Assembly: GCF_026213295.1 (NCBI RefSeq) | Contig: NC_079414.1 | Coordinates: 21,767,313 to 21,831,312, forward strand | DNA from: Gadus chalcogrammus | Taxonomy: Eukaryota; Chordata; Actinopteri; Gadiformes; Gadidae | Direction of reading: 5' to 3' | DNA: 64,000 bases | In this document: positions 36,301 to 47,335 of the stretch, in pieces | Position numbering within the stretch: the stretch's first letter is position 1 | Layout: every line of letters starts with the position of its first letter | Notes under the pieces: model-generated | The model's database searches: none | The model's input: only the letters and a program-made list of their open reading frames with translations | What the model was told of the DNA's origin: nothing | Program-made: the position numbers and the translations under genes

Positions 36301-36516
36301 CCCAACAACCTGCGGGTCCACCTGCTCATCCACTCGGGGGAGCGCCGCTACAGCTGCTCGCTGTGCGGGAAGAGCTTCATCTCCTCCAGCCACCTGAAGC
36401 GCCACCGCACCGTGCACACGCAGGAGAAGCCCTACAGCTGCGCACGCTGCGGACAGTCCTTCAGCCAGATGTGTAGCGTCCGTCGCCACCGGCAACAGTC
36501 CCAGTGTGGCCTCTAG
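33307..36516 (+). CDS. C2H2 zinc-finger protein, four fingers, with an apparent frameshift
   Basis: Coding exons 33307-33592, 34026-34108, 35088-35199 and 35584-36516. Exon 1 has the family domain (MADCVGFQAQIASIIEMLAN) and a highly charged helix. Exon 3 carries VKEE. An acceptor at 35016 would also stay in frame, but the added codons look like intronic minisatellite. The finger exon encodes an Ala/Gly-rich linker and four fingers; the last ends in a Cys. The linker frame and finger frame differ by one base: the shift falls between 35985 and 36025, where there are a G7 and a C8 run. One base too many in either run would explain it. This is either an assembly error or a real mutation. Confidence 0.75.
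34430..34720. repeat. GTTGTTGAGGCT-type minisatellite in intron 2 of the 33.3-kb ZNF gene
   Basis: Diverged copies of GTTGTTGAGGCTGTT run through the intron, and a few more lie at 35027-35075 just before exon 3. Confidence 0.7.
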
Positions 36517-38374
36517 GTGGCCAGCAGGGGGCCGTGGCTGGTTTGTTCCTTAGACCCCTCGTGAAGGTCGGCCTGACGAGGTCCTCTGAGAGGGGAACCC
36601 AGGCGTTCTGTCGCGACGCTCCGCAAGCTGCATCAAACCTTCTGAAACATGCATGTGACTTCTCGCGGCGATCTAAGAGAAGATCCTTCTGGAAGTAGCT
36701 TCTAGCAGAATCTTGTGGACCTAAATACTGCTCTGTGTGGGTCTGGGGGGGTGGGGGGACAACATGACATCCTGAGATTAACTTCATCACAGTGGAGACC
36801 ACACATCTCCCAGTCAGTGGATAAGATACTGGATCTATAACGGGCAGTGTTCATGGCAGTTATGGCCACAGATTGGACCGGAAACCCACTATCTTGCCTC
36901 TGGGAACAACTACAAGATAAACCGAGACTGTATAGGATTTATCAATATGAATACTGGCCCCAATAGTACAAACACTATCATGGCTGCAAAGTCACGAGCA
37001 CGAACAGAGATGGCATAACAATCCCACAAATGTACATTTCTGCTTCGAGTGACCGCACGGCTGGAAGAGCTGTAGAATCACCAGTGTGACCAAACGGTTT
37101 CTCATCAGCTGAGTGACGACCGCTCAGATATTGGACACTATCATCCGTGTAGCAAAGCACTTTTTTATTCAATGGTATAAAATCAAACGCCAAGTTCTGT
37201 TAACTCCCATTGTAGCAGATGGTGATACTAGGCAGGATCAATCAAATGATCAACCATACAGGTTGATGATGAGTCCATGAGACGTTTGAGTTATTTATTA
37301 TTGATTATGCTCCAGAGTGAGTCTTAGAGTCGTATACAGAATAAGAGAACGTAGCTCTCTCTTCCAGACCCTTGTTGCTGTTTGCTTTGTCGAGCAGTAG
37401 TTAAAGTCAGACCTGAACCCCACCCGGACCCCGCCTGTTGGGTCAGGCCTGGAGACACACTACAACGTCCGGTCCTCTGTTTGACTTTCGTCCCCTCTGG
37501 TCTCATTCCTGAGATGCACTCAGAGGCCACGAAACTGTGACCCTTCTGGAGCACATTGACCTCAAACCTTCTCGGCTCCACCTCCAGAGCTGAGAGGAGC
37601 CTTTAGAGCTTTAGCAGAGCATGTGTTCATACGTTGATGTGTTTATTTCATGGCACCATCTTTGAGATGTGGGTATCGTTCAGTTTTGTTCAGTAAACCG
37701 AGTCCGCATTCGTTCAGTTTAAAGTCATGACCAAATTCTGGTTAAGTACCAGCATCATTCACCTACAAATGGAGTTGTCACACGCTCACTTTAACAGATA
37801 CATTTCATAAACAAACAATGATGATAGAAAACAACCTAGATGTAAATACAGATCTCATTCAGACTGTAGCAGATAGGCATCCGGGGCTGCTGAGTCCCTC
37901 GCCTTCAACCAGTGTGGAGGTCTCCTACTGATAGGCCAACCAGTATTGAGGTCTATTTCTGATAGGCCAACAAGTGTTGAGGTCTCCTTCTGATAGGCCA
38001 ACTATTGTTGAGGTCTCCTTCTGATAGGTCGACCAGTTTCGCCCAGGAGGGCCGTCCTACTCCATCGGTTGCGATGCCCTTCACGACAGCTTTGTGATTT
38101 TTGTGAGACCCCTAAATATTTCGAGAGGTGTGATGCTGTCGGTCTCTGTCCACTACATTGACAATGTGAGGTAGAACTGAACAAGTAGCTGTGCGGGTTT
38201 GGTGGCACCGACCGGAACGTTCACAGCGGCGGCGGCTTCCCTTCCAAGTGTTCTTTCAGACATGTTTTCAGTGTTTCAAAGTATATGGTTATCAATAAAC
38301 CGGTTGAAGTCCTCATGACCACTGGAGCTCTGGTGTGCTGCGGCCTGGTAGGACCTGAGAGGCTGCGACACAAG
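36517..38374. other. Intergenic, no gene recognised
   Basis: About 1.9 kb after the 33.3-kb ZNF gene. Near 37915-38030 a short motif (GAGGTCTCCTTCTGATAGGCC) is repeated four times. Open frames are short and lack familiar domains. Confidence 0.5.
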
Positions 38375-38662
38375 CAGGGCCGTTGCAACAAGTCCTGGGC
38401 CCCTATACAAGAGGTACTGATGGGCCCCCCTGCGCTGAATTGTTGACGGGGGGGACGGGGGGGGGGGTGGAAGGAGCAATTGTTGACGGGGGGGGGGGGG
38501 GGGGGGGTGGAAGGGGCAATTGTTTGGGGGGGGGGGCCTAGTACTATGGGCTGGTAGTTACTTTTTTTAATTTTTTTTAAAATTATTTTATTGCCATGGG
38601 CCCCCCCTGGGCTGTGGGCCCCTAGAATCGTCATCACCTTTCACCCCTTAACGACGGCCCTG
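38375..38662. mobile_element. hAT-like MITE with perfect 8-bp target-site duplication
   Basis: A 288-bp element starting CAGGGCCGTTGC and ending GACGGCCCTG, flanked by GACACAAG on both sides (38367-38374 and 38663-38670). It contains several long G runs. The termini resemble those of the 14649 insert. Confidence 0.8.
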
Positions 38663-38714
38663 GACACAAGAGTACGGTCATGGGTCTCGTGTCCTCCAGG
38701 GTCGGGATGACTTG

Positions 38715-38945
38715 AGAGGTCCCATATTAGACCACCAGGTGTGAGTGTGATGAGCCTACATCACAACCGGGCGTATCCTACTAGATGTGCCCTGGATAGA
38801 TCAGTCTACCAGCCTACCCAGTGGACTGTAGAAAATGTTGCTCATATATCCGTCATACAACTTGGTGGACATGCCCTCCTGTGATGTCGGAAGAGGCCGA
38901 TTTTCAAAACGGCTAGTACCGGCTAATCAAACTCGCACCTGGTGG
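38715..38945. mobile_element. MITE-like dispersed repeat, relative of 11485-11705
   Basis: Shares GGATAGATCAGTCTA, CAGCCTACCCAGTGGACTGT and flanking palindromic sequence with the repeat at 11.5 kb. No clear target-site duplication. Confidence 0.55.
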
Positions 38946-40610
38946 TATGATACGTGACCACAAGGTGTGAATGTTCAAAGGCAGACCGACTACAACTATA
39001 AAGCCTGGTTTAAACTTCTCCATCCGAGCTCGTGCAGATCTTCAGAAGTGCCCCACACACTTTATTTGAATGTAGGGCTGGGCAGTTATTTGGCCAAACC
39101 CTAGTTTTACATGGAATCGACCAATAGCACAACATGTTTAGGAATTCAAATACCATTCACAAGTCTGATGGTTGTTACTTTTTTCAGTATATGAAAATGT
39201 TATGTTGGTATCGGACTAAAACTAGTTTTCCTTTCTCACTGACATTTCAAACCTCATAGTTGAGCATTTTGAGGGCACATCTTATTATTGCTATTAAGAC
39301 TGTGAAACAAAAGGTCGATACTCTTTCATAAGGATACAATTCCATTGAAATACGATAATCGGTGATCTATAATTCTTGCCCTCCTTCAAGCATACACCAG
39401 GGGCAAAATAGTTTTTCACCCAAAAATGTACACAAATTACATGAACTGACTGCAAATAGGGCTGCTCAAACCCCTGTTGCTTTGGATATTTAGCTGTGAA
39501 AAGCATCAAAACGTTCTCAAAATACACTGCAGTCATCTAAGGTGTCATGAGACTGGGACTAGTCGCAGTGACGCGGTTCTAAGCTCCGGGAGGACTGCGC
39601 GTCTCAACAGGCTGAAGAGGTGCGTGCACATCATTTTCGCATACCAATAGCTGTTTTACCCAATGTTTTATTACTCCATGTAGATCATAAACTGTTAAAT
39701 TTAAACGACTCCTTGAAATCGGTTGAGAACTTAACCATCTCGTACAGGAAAAAACGGCAGTTCACTCGTTAACAGGCCAGTCTGGGCCTCCATTATGGTG
39801 ACGTTGTCGTACTATCCAAAGGTCAACACGGTGTCTGCATGTCAATGTTGTTACTTGCCTCCCTCATGATGTGGCGCGTGTTATGATGACATACAGTATT
39901 CACGTGAAGCGATCACCGACCTATACAACTTTCAACCAAAATACCAAGGAAATTTAGATCCTTATTTGTCAATACTTTTTATTTTAACAAATAACTATTT
40001 AAAACACCCTCCTACACTGCACTTATTTTGAAGACATTTAAAAAAATAGTTTGCTTTGGTTTCCCTGAATTCATGTATTTAGAAAAGTAGTAAGTGGTAT
40101 TGTAAAGGGTTTGTACATCACAATATTTCATGGGACACTCTGCAGTACTGTGAGGAGTCAATAAGGAACAGTTGTGGTTCAGAGGCAAAACTGTGAAAAT
40201 GTGAACCAAATGTATTCTTCAACACCTTTTGGGTTTATAATCCCCAAAAGATTGTGTGAGACATGCCTCACACAAGGAATGTCTCCTGATGATAACAAAA
40301 TGTTTCAATGACCAGGACAGCTACTTTCCTCCACCCATACCCCCCTCACAGTATGCATCCCCCTCTTCAAGTGCTTGGAAGGTACTGACCATGTTTGAGG
40401 TCTGACTCATGTCGCAGTGCCTCTGTTGTCCCTGAGGTTATATTTGCGTGTCTGGTTCTTTTCAGAGGTAACCGTCGGTAAAGGTCCTGGTTGGTTCCCC
40501 TCTCCAGAGGTTAAAACATCCTGACTGGTGGGAGTGACTAAATGACTTGAATCAGCATCAGAGCCCTCGTGGACTCAGGCCAGAGAGTCCTGCTAGTCCT
40601 CAGAACCCGG
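38946..40610. other. Intergenic, AT-rich, no gene recognised
   Basis: A GGGCTGGGC..ATTTGGCC stretch near 39066 looks like a common dispersed repeat, but I could not bound it. Otherwise this is unexplained 3' flank of the minus-strand ZNF gene. Confidence 0.45.
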
Positions 40611-43600
40611 TCACTGATCCGGCCGCCCCGGTCCGCCCCCCTGGAGCCCACAGCCGGCTCCGGTCTGCTGGTGGGTCCTGAGGCTGCAGACCCAGGCGAA
40701 GCGCTTCCCACAGCGGGGGCAGCTATAGGGCTTGTCCCCGGTGTGGACCCGCTGGTGCTTCTTCAGGTTGCCGGCCTCCGAGAAGCGCTTGCCGCAGGTG
40801 GAGCAGCTGAAGGGCTTCTCCCCCGTGTGGACCCGTTGGTGGGCCTCCAGGTTGGACAGCCCGGAGAAGGCCTTCCCACAGGCCCGGCATACGTAGTTCC
40901 TCCTGCGGCTTCCCCCGCCTAGCCTGGAGCTAATACCGTCGAGGCCCCCGCTAACATCCCCTATCCCTGTGCCATCCCCACACAGCCCCATATTAACACC
41001 GCCTAGCCCAGCGCTAACACCACCTAGCCCCCCGCTAACACTGCCTAGCCCCCCTCTTACATCGGCCAGCCCGGCGTTAACACTGCCTAGCCTTGAGCCA
41101 ACACTCCCAGGCCCCATGTTAATACTATCTTGCCCCACCCTAACCCCACCAAGGCCCATGCCAATCCCGCCTAGCCCTAAGCTAACGCCACCTAGCCCCA
41201 TGCTCACACTATCAAGCCCCCTGCCGACCCCATCTAGCCCAATGCTTACACCACCCAGCCCCGAACCATCACTGGTCAGCGCCTTCCTTTCACTGCCGCC
41301 GGCTGGGTGACCGGCTGGGGGATAACTGGGGAAACTCTGCAAACGGCGGATCAGTGTTCCAGCGCGATGGCCGACACCGCTCAGACCGGCGTTGACGTTA
41401 ACGGTGGTGGCTAGCGGGTTCTGGGGGGCGTGGAGACCACGATGGGCGGCCCTGTAGCCGTGACGCCTGTGCTGCAGCGACTGAGGCTGCGTGGTTCTCA
41501 TCATGGCCGCCGCCCGGCTCCAGGTGGGCTGTTGGGGTGGGGCCTGTAACCGTGGCGATGCAGACAGCGAGTTACCTGTGAACAGATCGTGGTCAACACC
41601 TCCGGCTCTTCAACAACAAGTACAGAGTATCCGTCGGTTTACTTTGCCTCTTCATTTCCTCTGGAGATGAGGTTTCACCCGTGTGTTTGTTTGACAGGTC
41701 ACTTTCCCACCGATTGGCTAAAAGGGAATGGCTGCACAGGACGTGGCCGTCTCAAAACGCACGTGCCTTATGATCAGACAAGAAACCAGCAAAGGTAATG
41801 GGAGGAGGAAGAACTTAACCTTTTCACGTAATTTCCAGGTAGCGCAATAACGCCACCAAATTGTATGGGGATGTTTGTCACACCTAAGAGGTGGACTTCA
41901 TAAACAACACCCCTTGATGGTTTCAGCACTAATCCTTCCATGTTGTTAGCCTGGTGGGTCTGTCCTCTACTGAATTATACTTATATCGTGTTTAATCACC
42001 AAGGTATAAAATGGTACATTAGGTGAGACTAAGCAGCGTGTGTCTTTTACTTCCTCTTCCTGTTCTTCCTTTCTGTGTATACCTGGGGAAGGGCTGTGAT
42101 TGGTCCGTCTATCTTGGGTAGGGCTGTGATTCGTGTGTTTACCTTGAGCAGGGCTGTGATTGGTGCGTTTACCTGGAGAAGGGCTGTGATTGGTGTGTAT
42201 TCTAGAGCTCCTCTGGCTGAACCCTCTCCTCCTGCGTGGGGGATGGTGGTCTTCCCCTACTAGGACCACCTCTTCCTCCTCCTCCTCCTCCTCTTCCTCC
42301 AGCAGCTCTTCTGTGCTGAAGGAGGGAGGAGCAGTGGGCGGGGCTCCTGAGTCGGGGGTCCAGCGGGTGAAGAAAGCCTCCAGGTCCAACACAGAGACCT
42401 CTGAGGCCGCAGCCTCACTGCCGGGCCGCCGGGGCTGCTGGGAGGTGGAGTCCTTGGACTGCGTGTTGGTGTCTGTGGCCCCCGCATGGACAGGGATAGT
42501 AGTGCAGGGCTCTTCTGAAGGCTTGGCCTGGGGGTCAGCAGGGGTCTAGACAGGAGAGAGATGGGGGGGGGGGGGGGGGGGGGGGGGGGTCATCAGAGGA
42601 TCTCGTAGTTCAGGGGTCTAGACAAGGAAGATGGCAGGGCTCAACAGATTATCTCTTCGACCAATATTATTTATGGAAGCCTATTCGGTGGATCCGGAGC
42701 AATCCGAAACTATGATCAGATCTAAACTCTTCATTTGGATGAATTAGAGTTGAAGGATCCACACTAACCTGTGAGAAGCCCTGCCAACATTCCTGGAGTT
42801 CCTGGACCGGTTGGCTGGTGGCTTTGTTGGTGTTGTCCAATGGTAGCCCGACAGAGACTATAGAGGAGGACCAGTGGTTGGCATGTCAACATGTTATTAC
42901 AGGTCCTAATCCTCATTTCACCATGGATAGTGAATCGTCCATTCAAATATGTTGTATATCATGGTATATATATATTATATACGCCTGATAGATGATTTAA
43001 TGTATATATTCACGTAGATATAGCTCTTCCTTACCGTCTTGTATGATGATTGTGGGGTGGGAGTGGTCTGGAGACTCTAGCCCCGCCTCCTGCTTCACCA
43101 GCGTCACGTCAGGCTCCTCCTCCTTCTACCGCACAGAGGCACAGAGAGATCTGACATTACACAATGCACCCAGGGACCAGGCATTACACACCGCACACAG
43201 AGAGAAGGACCAGACATTACACACCGCACACAGAGAGAAGGACCAGACATTACACACCGCACACAGAGAGAAGGACCAGACATTACACACCGCACACAGA
43301 TAGAAGGACCAGACATTACACACCGCACACAGAGACGGATCAGACATTACACACCGCACACAGAGAGAAGGACCAGACATTACACACCGCACACAGAGAC
43401 GGATCAGACATTACACACCGCACACAGAGAGAAGGACCAGACATTACAAACCGCACATAGAGACAGACCAGGCATTACACACCGCACACAGAGAGAAGGA
43501 CCAGACATTACACACCGCACACAGAGGGAAGGACCAGACACTACACACCGCACACAGAGAGACGGACCAGACATTACACACCGCACACAGAGACCAGACA

Positions 43601-45269
43601 TTACACACCGCACACAGAGAGAAGGACCAGACATTACACACCGCACACAGACACCAGACATTACACACCGCACACAGAGACAGATCAGGCATTACACACT
43701 GCACACAGAGAGGAAGACCAGACATTACACAACGTACACAGAGAGAAGGACCCTGCATTACACACCGTACACCGTACACCGTGATTCAGACCGAGGAGCC
43801 ACTGACCTCCACTCCTCTGGTGCTGGCCGATGGGGCGGGGTCCGGACACTCATTGTGGTGATAGGCGGCCTGGACCTCCTGCTGAGGGCGGCTGCTCCGC
43901 TGGACCCGGCCTCCCCCAGGTCCTCTCTCCATCTGACCTGAAGACCCACACAACGATCAGCACGGCTCCTATTGGCTGCTGAAACACTGTCTAATCCACA
44001 GAGCTCTGCTCCTATTGGCTGCTGAAACACTGTCTTATTCACAGAGCTCTGCTCCTATTGGTTACTGAAACACTGTCTAACAAAGAGCTCTCCTCTATTG
44101 GCTGCTGAAACACTGTCTAACCCACAGGGCTCTCTTTCTATTGGTTAATGAAACACTGTCCAACCCACAGAGCTCTGCTCTAGTTTAAGAATGGGAGCAG
44201 AACCCAGAGAGAACCAGCGACTCACCATCAGCTCTGATGAGCTGCACCTCCTCTTCTGTCTCCTCCATCTTCTCCTGCTTCACCAACTCTGTTTCAAGCA
44301 GCTCTACGTCCGCAGACTACACACACACACACACACACACAATAAAGGTTTGGCTTTATTATTATCATTATTATCAAGTACAAACCATAGAGCACAACAC
44401 TTATATTATTATTATTCCATATCGTATCAATCAAACAACAGTCCATACAACGGCTCAGCATAACACCTCTGTGTTAATAGAGGCATCGAGCCGCAGTCCC
44501 TGCCGCTGCCACCGGGTGGCGCCCGCTCTGCTTACCGTGTCCTGCTGGAGGTCGCAGGTGGTGGTCTCTCTCACCACTCCGCCTGGCCAAGGAACCATGT
44601 CCATCTGCCCCTCAAACACCACACCTGGAGGGCCAGCCAACACACAATGGGTCATAGGCTGCAGGGTTAACGCTAACCCATATCAGGTTTTACCTGGAAA
44701 CCTGATTTTCAATTTACTGAAATAAGAGTAGGCTGATTGTAGACGACAAGTAATAGAAGTAGACTAACACTAGATGATATAAATACCAAAAGTATGTATA
44801 AGATGACTTGTAGGCCTATTCTTTAAGGGATAGTTTGGGAAATACAAGACTAAGAACTAAATATAAGCCTGATCCAAGCTATTTACTTTAACGAAATGGG
44901 ATGGTTTGTTTTGAGAGGGATAGCGACCTTGGATCCAGTTTGCCATCTGGAGTGTGATTCAGTTGATATTTTACCAGAGGCTGCCGAAGAGGATCTGAAG
45001 CGGTCGTTGGAGCCGACGTGCACCCTGGTTCGGCCGATACTGGCGGCGCTGTCCCGCAGCCTCCGCTCGGCGAAGCCGCGGGCCATCTTGAGCTCCATCA
45101 GGTTGAGCTTCCTCTTCAGCGCCTTGTTCTCTCTCTGGCACTGAGACATCTGCAGGCTCACCACCGCGTAGTCGTCGTCCACCAGTTTACAGATCTCCGC
45201 CACCGCGGCGTTAGCCAGCACCTCCATGATGGAGGCGAGCTGGGTCTGGAAGGCTAGGCGGCCGGCCAT
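40611..45269 (-). CDS. C2H2 zinc-finger protein, three fingers: minus copy of the inverted ZNF locus
   Basis: Shared exons (minus) are 44975-45269, 44536-44624, 44226-44316 and 43807-43937, with phases 1, 0, 1, 0. Then come two adaptor exons, 43035-43125 and 42173-42545 (both phase 0 to 1), and the finger exon 40611-41575 (phase 1 start). Only one adaptor fits in frame per transcript. Exon 1 starts MAGRLAFQTQLASIMEVL and has the family domain. VKQE SUMO-type motifs lie in exon 3 and in the first adaptor. The second adaptor is acidic with a Glu run. The finger exon has a seven-residue repeat linker (GLGGVSx type), then three fingers; the last ends THQQTGAGC (C2HC-like). An open frame extends upstream of the ATG but is probably UTR. 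Confidence 0.8.
42080..42200. repeat. 30-bp repeats overlapping the donor of the minus-strand Glu-rich adaptor exon
   Basis: Four imperfect copies of (minus sense) CACCAATCACAGCCCTTCTC plus a GTAAACG-like end. At least two units keep a GT after CAG or AAG, giving alternative donors 30 bp apart. Confidence 0.7.
42563..42589. repeat. Poly-G tract
   Basis: About 27 G directly upstream (minus sense) of the Glu-rich adaptor exon. The plus copy has a shorter poly-C (56769-56778) at the same place. Confidence 0.85.
43150..43775. repeat. 33-bp minisatellite array
   Basis: About 19 units of ACACACCGCACACAGAGAG followed by AAGGACCAGACATT, varying from about 22 to 33 bp. It starts about 30 bp from the exon 43807 donor and ends just before the adaptor exon at 43125. 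In the plus copy the corresponding interval holds a finger cassette and only a few degenerate units near 53560-53640. Confidence 0.9.
43940..44190. repeat. Minisatellite in intron 3 of the minus ZNF locus
   Basis: Units of about 45 bp around CACAGAGCTCTGCTCCTATTGG and GCTGCTGAAACACTGTCT. The same array occurs in reverse complement at 49240-49585. Confidence 0.85.
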
Positions 45270-47335
45270 GGTTGCGTCTCGGACCAAGAGTGAGAGAGCC
45301 GATGGAGAAACCTCTGGAGGCTCGGGTTCTGTAGGAGACACATGGCGGCATGTTGGATCCAGCATTCGTAACTCCAACACTCCTACAGACAGAATGAGAA
45401 GAGCTATCTTCCATGCGCTCTGAAAGGCTGTCAAAGAAACACTGTTGAACATTATACTGAAAGTCATTTTCATTATCCCACGTTAATTTGAAAGCATTTA
45501 TTTTACTCTTCAAAATGTGTGGTGGCGGGTACCCCATGAGACCCCTGGCCTAGGGCACCTTTCCACAGTCCTAGCAACCTCCCCCCCCCCTTCTCTTTCC
45601 TAGCACCTCTCCTCTGTCCTAGGCCTCGCCTATGTAATAGCCCCTCTCCTCTGTCATAGCCCCCTCATCTTTCCTAGCACCTTTCCTCTGCCCTAGCCCC
45701 ACCCATCTCTATCCTAGCCCCTCTACTCTGTCCTAGCACCTTTCCTCTGTCCTAGCCGGAGCTGAGGGGCGCGTGCACACATTAACGTACCACGCAAATA
45801 TCAACCGAGCAGGCAGGTAGTCGTATTATATCCGTATACTTCTCTCCACAGCAAAAATAAACTGTAGTTTTACTTTATTTTGCAGGGTATTGCGCACGGA
45901 TTAGTAATGTCGACTCGACAGTGCTTCAAGGAGACACGGATAGGGTTTAAACAAATTAAGTTCGATCAAATCGTTTCGTTCGAGTGATGACATCGACTGG
46001 GCGCCTGCTAGGGCTTTAGACTAGACGCCCTGGAGTTTGACTCATGAAATAGCGACATAAAGAACCTCTTAACGCACCAGATAAGCAGCCAACTGTTCGC
46101 CTCTCAGTTCCACTGCCGGTGCCAACATAAAGTCTACCACTGTTCAAGATCTTCCGAGCCGATATTCACATTTAAAATATATATTTTGAATATAGTCCAT
46201 AATATAATTGTGCTGAATAAAGGAACTTACATTCTGTTTACACTCGTGACGTAATTATCCACGGAGAGCTACTTCCGCCGATGACCAAAAAATCGTAATT
46301 ACCGTAGTTACTCTGGTATGTTTCTTTCATGTGTCTTGTTTTGGATTTTTCTGTTGGATTAGTTTGACATAATAAAGTATAACTTGCAGGTTCTTGATCC
46401 CTTACGGTTGCACCTTGTTCAACTGTTTTTAAGTATCCCCAATTAAACATTACTACTTAGAGATACGAGCTTAGATCATCTAGATTTGATCTTGACTTTA
46501 TTCACCACATGCTCATGTGTGCATTGAATCCTGAGTATGCTATGCAACATCTATTAACAACATGCATTAACGGCCTTTTTTTAACAAATCTGAAATAGGC
46601 CTACACACTGTCGTTAAAGTTGTACTTGTTACTATACTACTTTAGTTTTATTGCTACTATTACAGTGACAGCATTCTTTTCATTCTTCGACATCAGTAAA
46701 GTCCTCTGTATATTGAATATGCCTTTTAAGAAAAATACACGAACACCAATAGAGTTTAAAAAGTGAATGGATCTTTTTGTTTGAATTAATAAAAGTATTG
46801 ATGTACATACGTTATTATTACCAGTGTTCCAAGATCTGCAGCCTAAATATGAAAAGCTAATGGCTGGAAAAAGGTTCTGGCATCAGTGGGCATCTGATCT
46901 CAAACTTTTGCAACGATATAAGGTCTAAACAAACCGAATACTTTATTTTTTGGTATGAACAAACGTGTCACTCATAAATTCGTACTTTAATACGATGACT
47001 CAATGTATCAGTATATCAAACATTGTGATAGATATTAAACATTTATCAAAGTACAATTACTAAGGTAACTACGGTACTTCTCTCTCCTATGGTAGCTACG
47101 ACAGGCGGAAATGGGTCCGACCGACTGCGAAGCTAGAGTCGAGTAGCAACAAGCTAGTTGGCTACGCTACTTTCTTGCCTGACGTGTTCTTAGCAAGTTC
47201 CGTCAAAATTGTTCAATAACACCCGTAGGTGTGTCGCATTTCATGCTTTGGTGCGACCCGAGTCGCCCCCCGACCAGAAGGACGATAACTAGAGGATCCC
47301 GTCACTAAACCAGAGGTAGCAGTCCGAGAAGAACC
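45270..47335. promoter_or_regulatory. Spacer and divergent promoters between the inverted ZNF loci
   Basis: About 2.07 kb separate the two exon-1 start codons. A CCTAGCCCCTCTCCTCTGT-type minisatellite lies at about 45545-45765. The rest is AT-rich, and no gene is seen. The two promoters should lie near 45.3-45.8 and 47.1-47.3 kb; the sequences immediately upstream of the two ATGs are not alike beyond the last few bases. Confidence 0.5.

Noticed and set aside
43150..43775. Regular 33-bp repeats resembling a CRISPR array
   Set aside because: No unique spacers: the units simply run head to tail. The genome is eukaryotic and the array lies in an intron.
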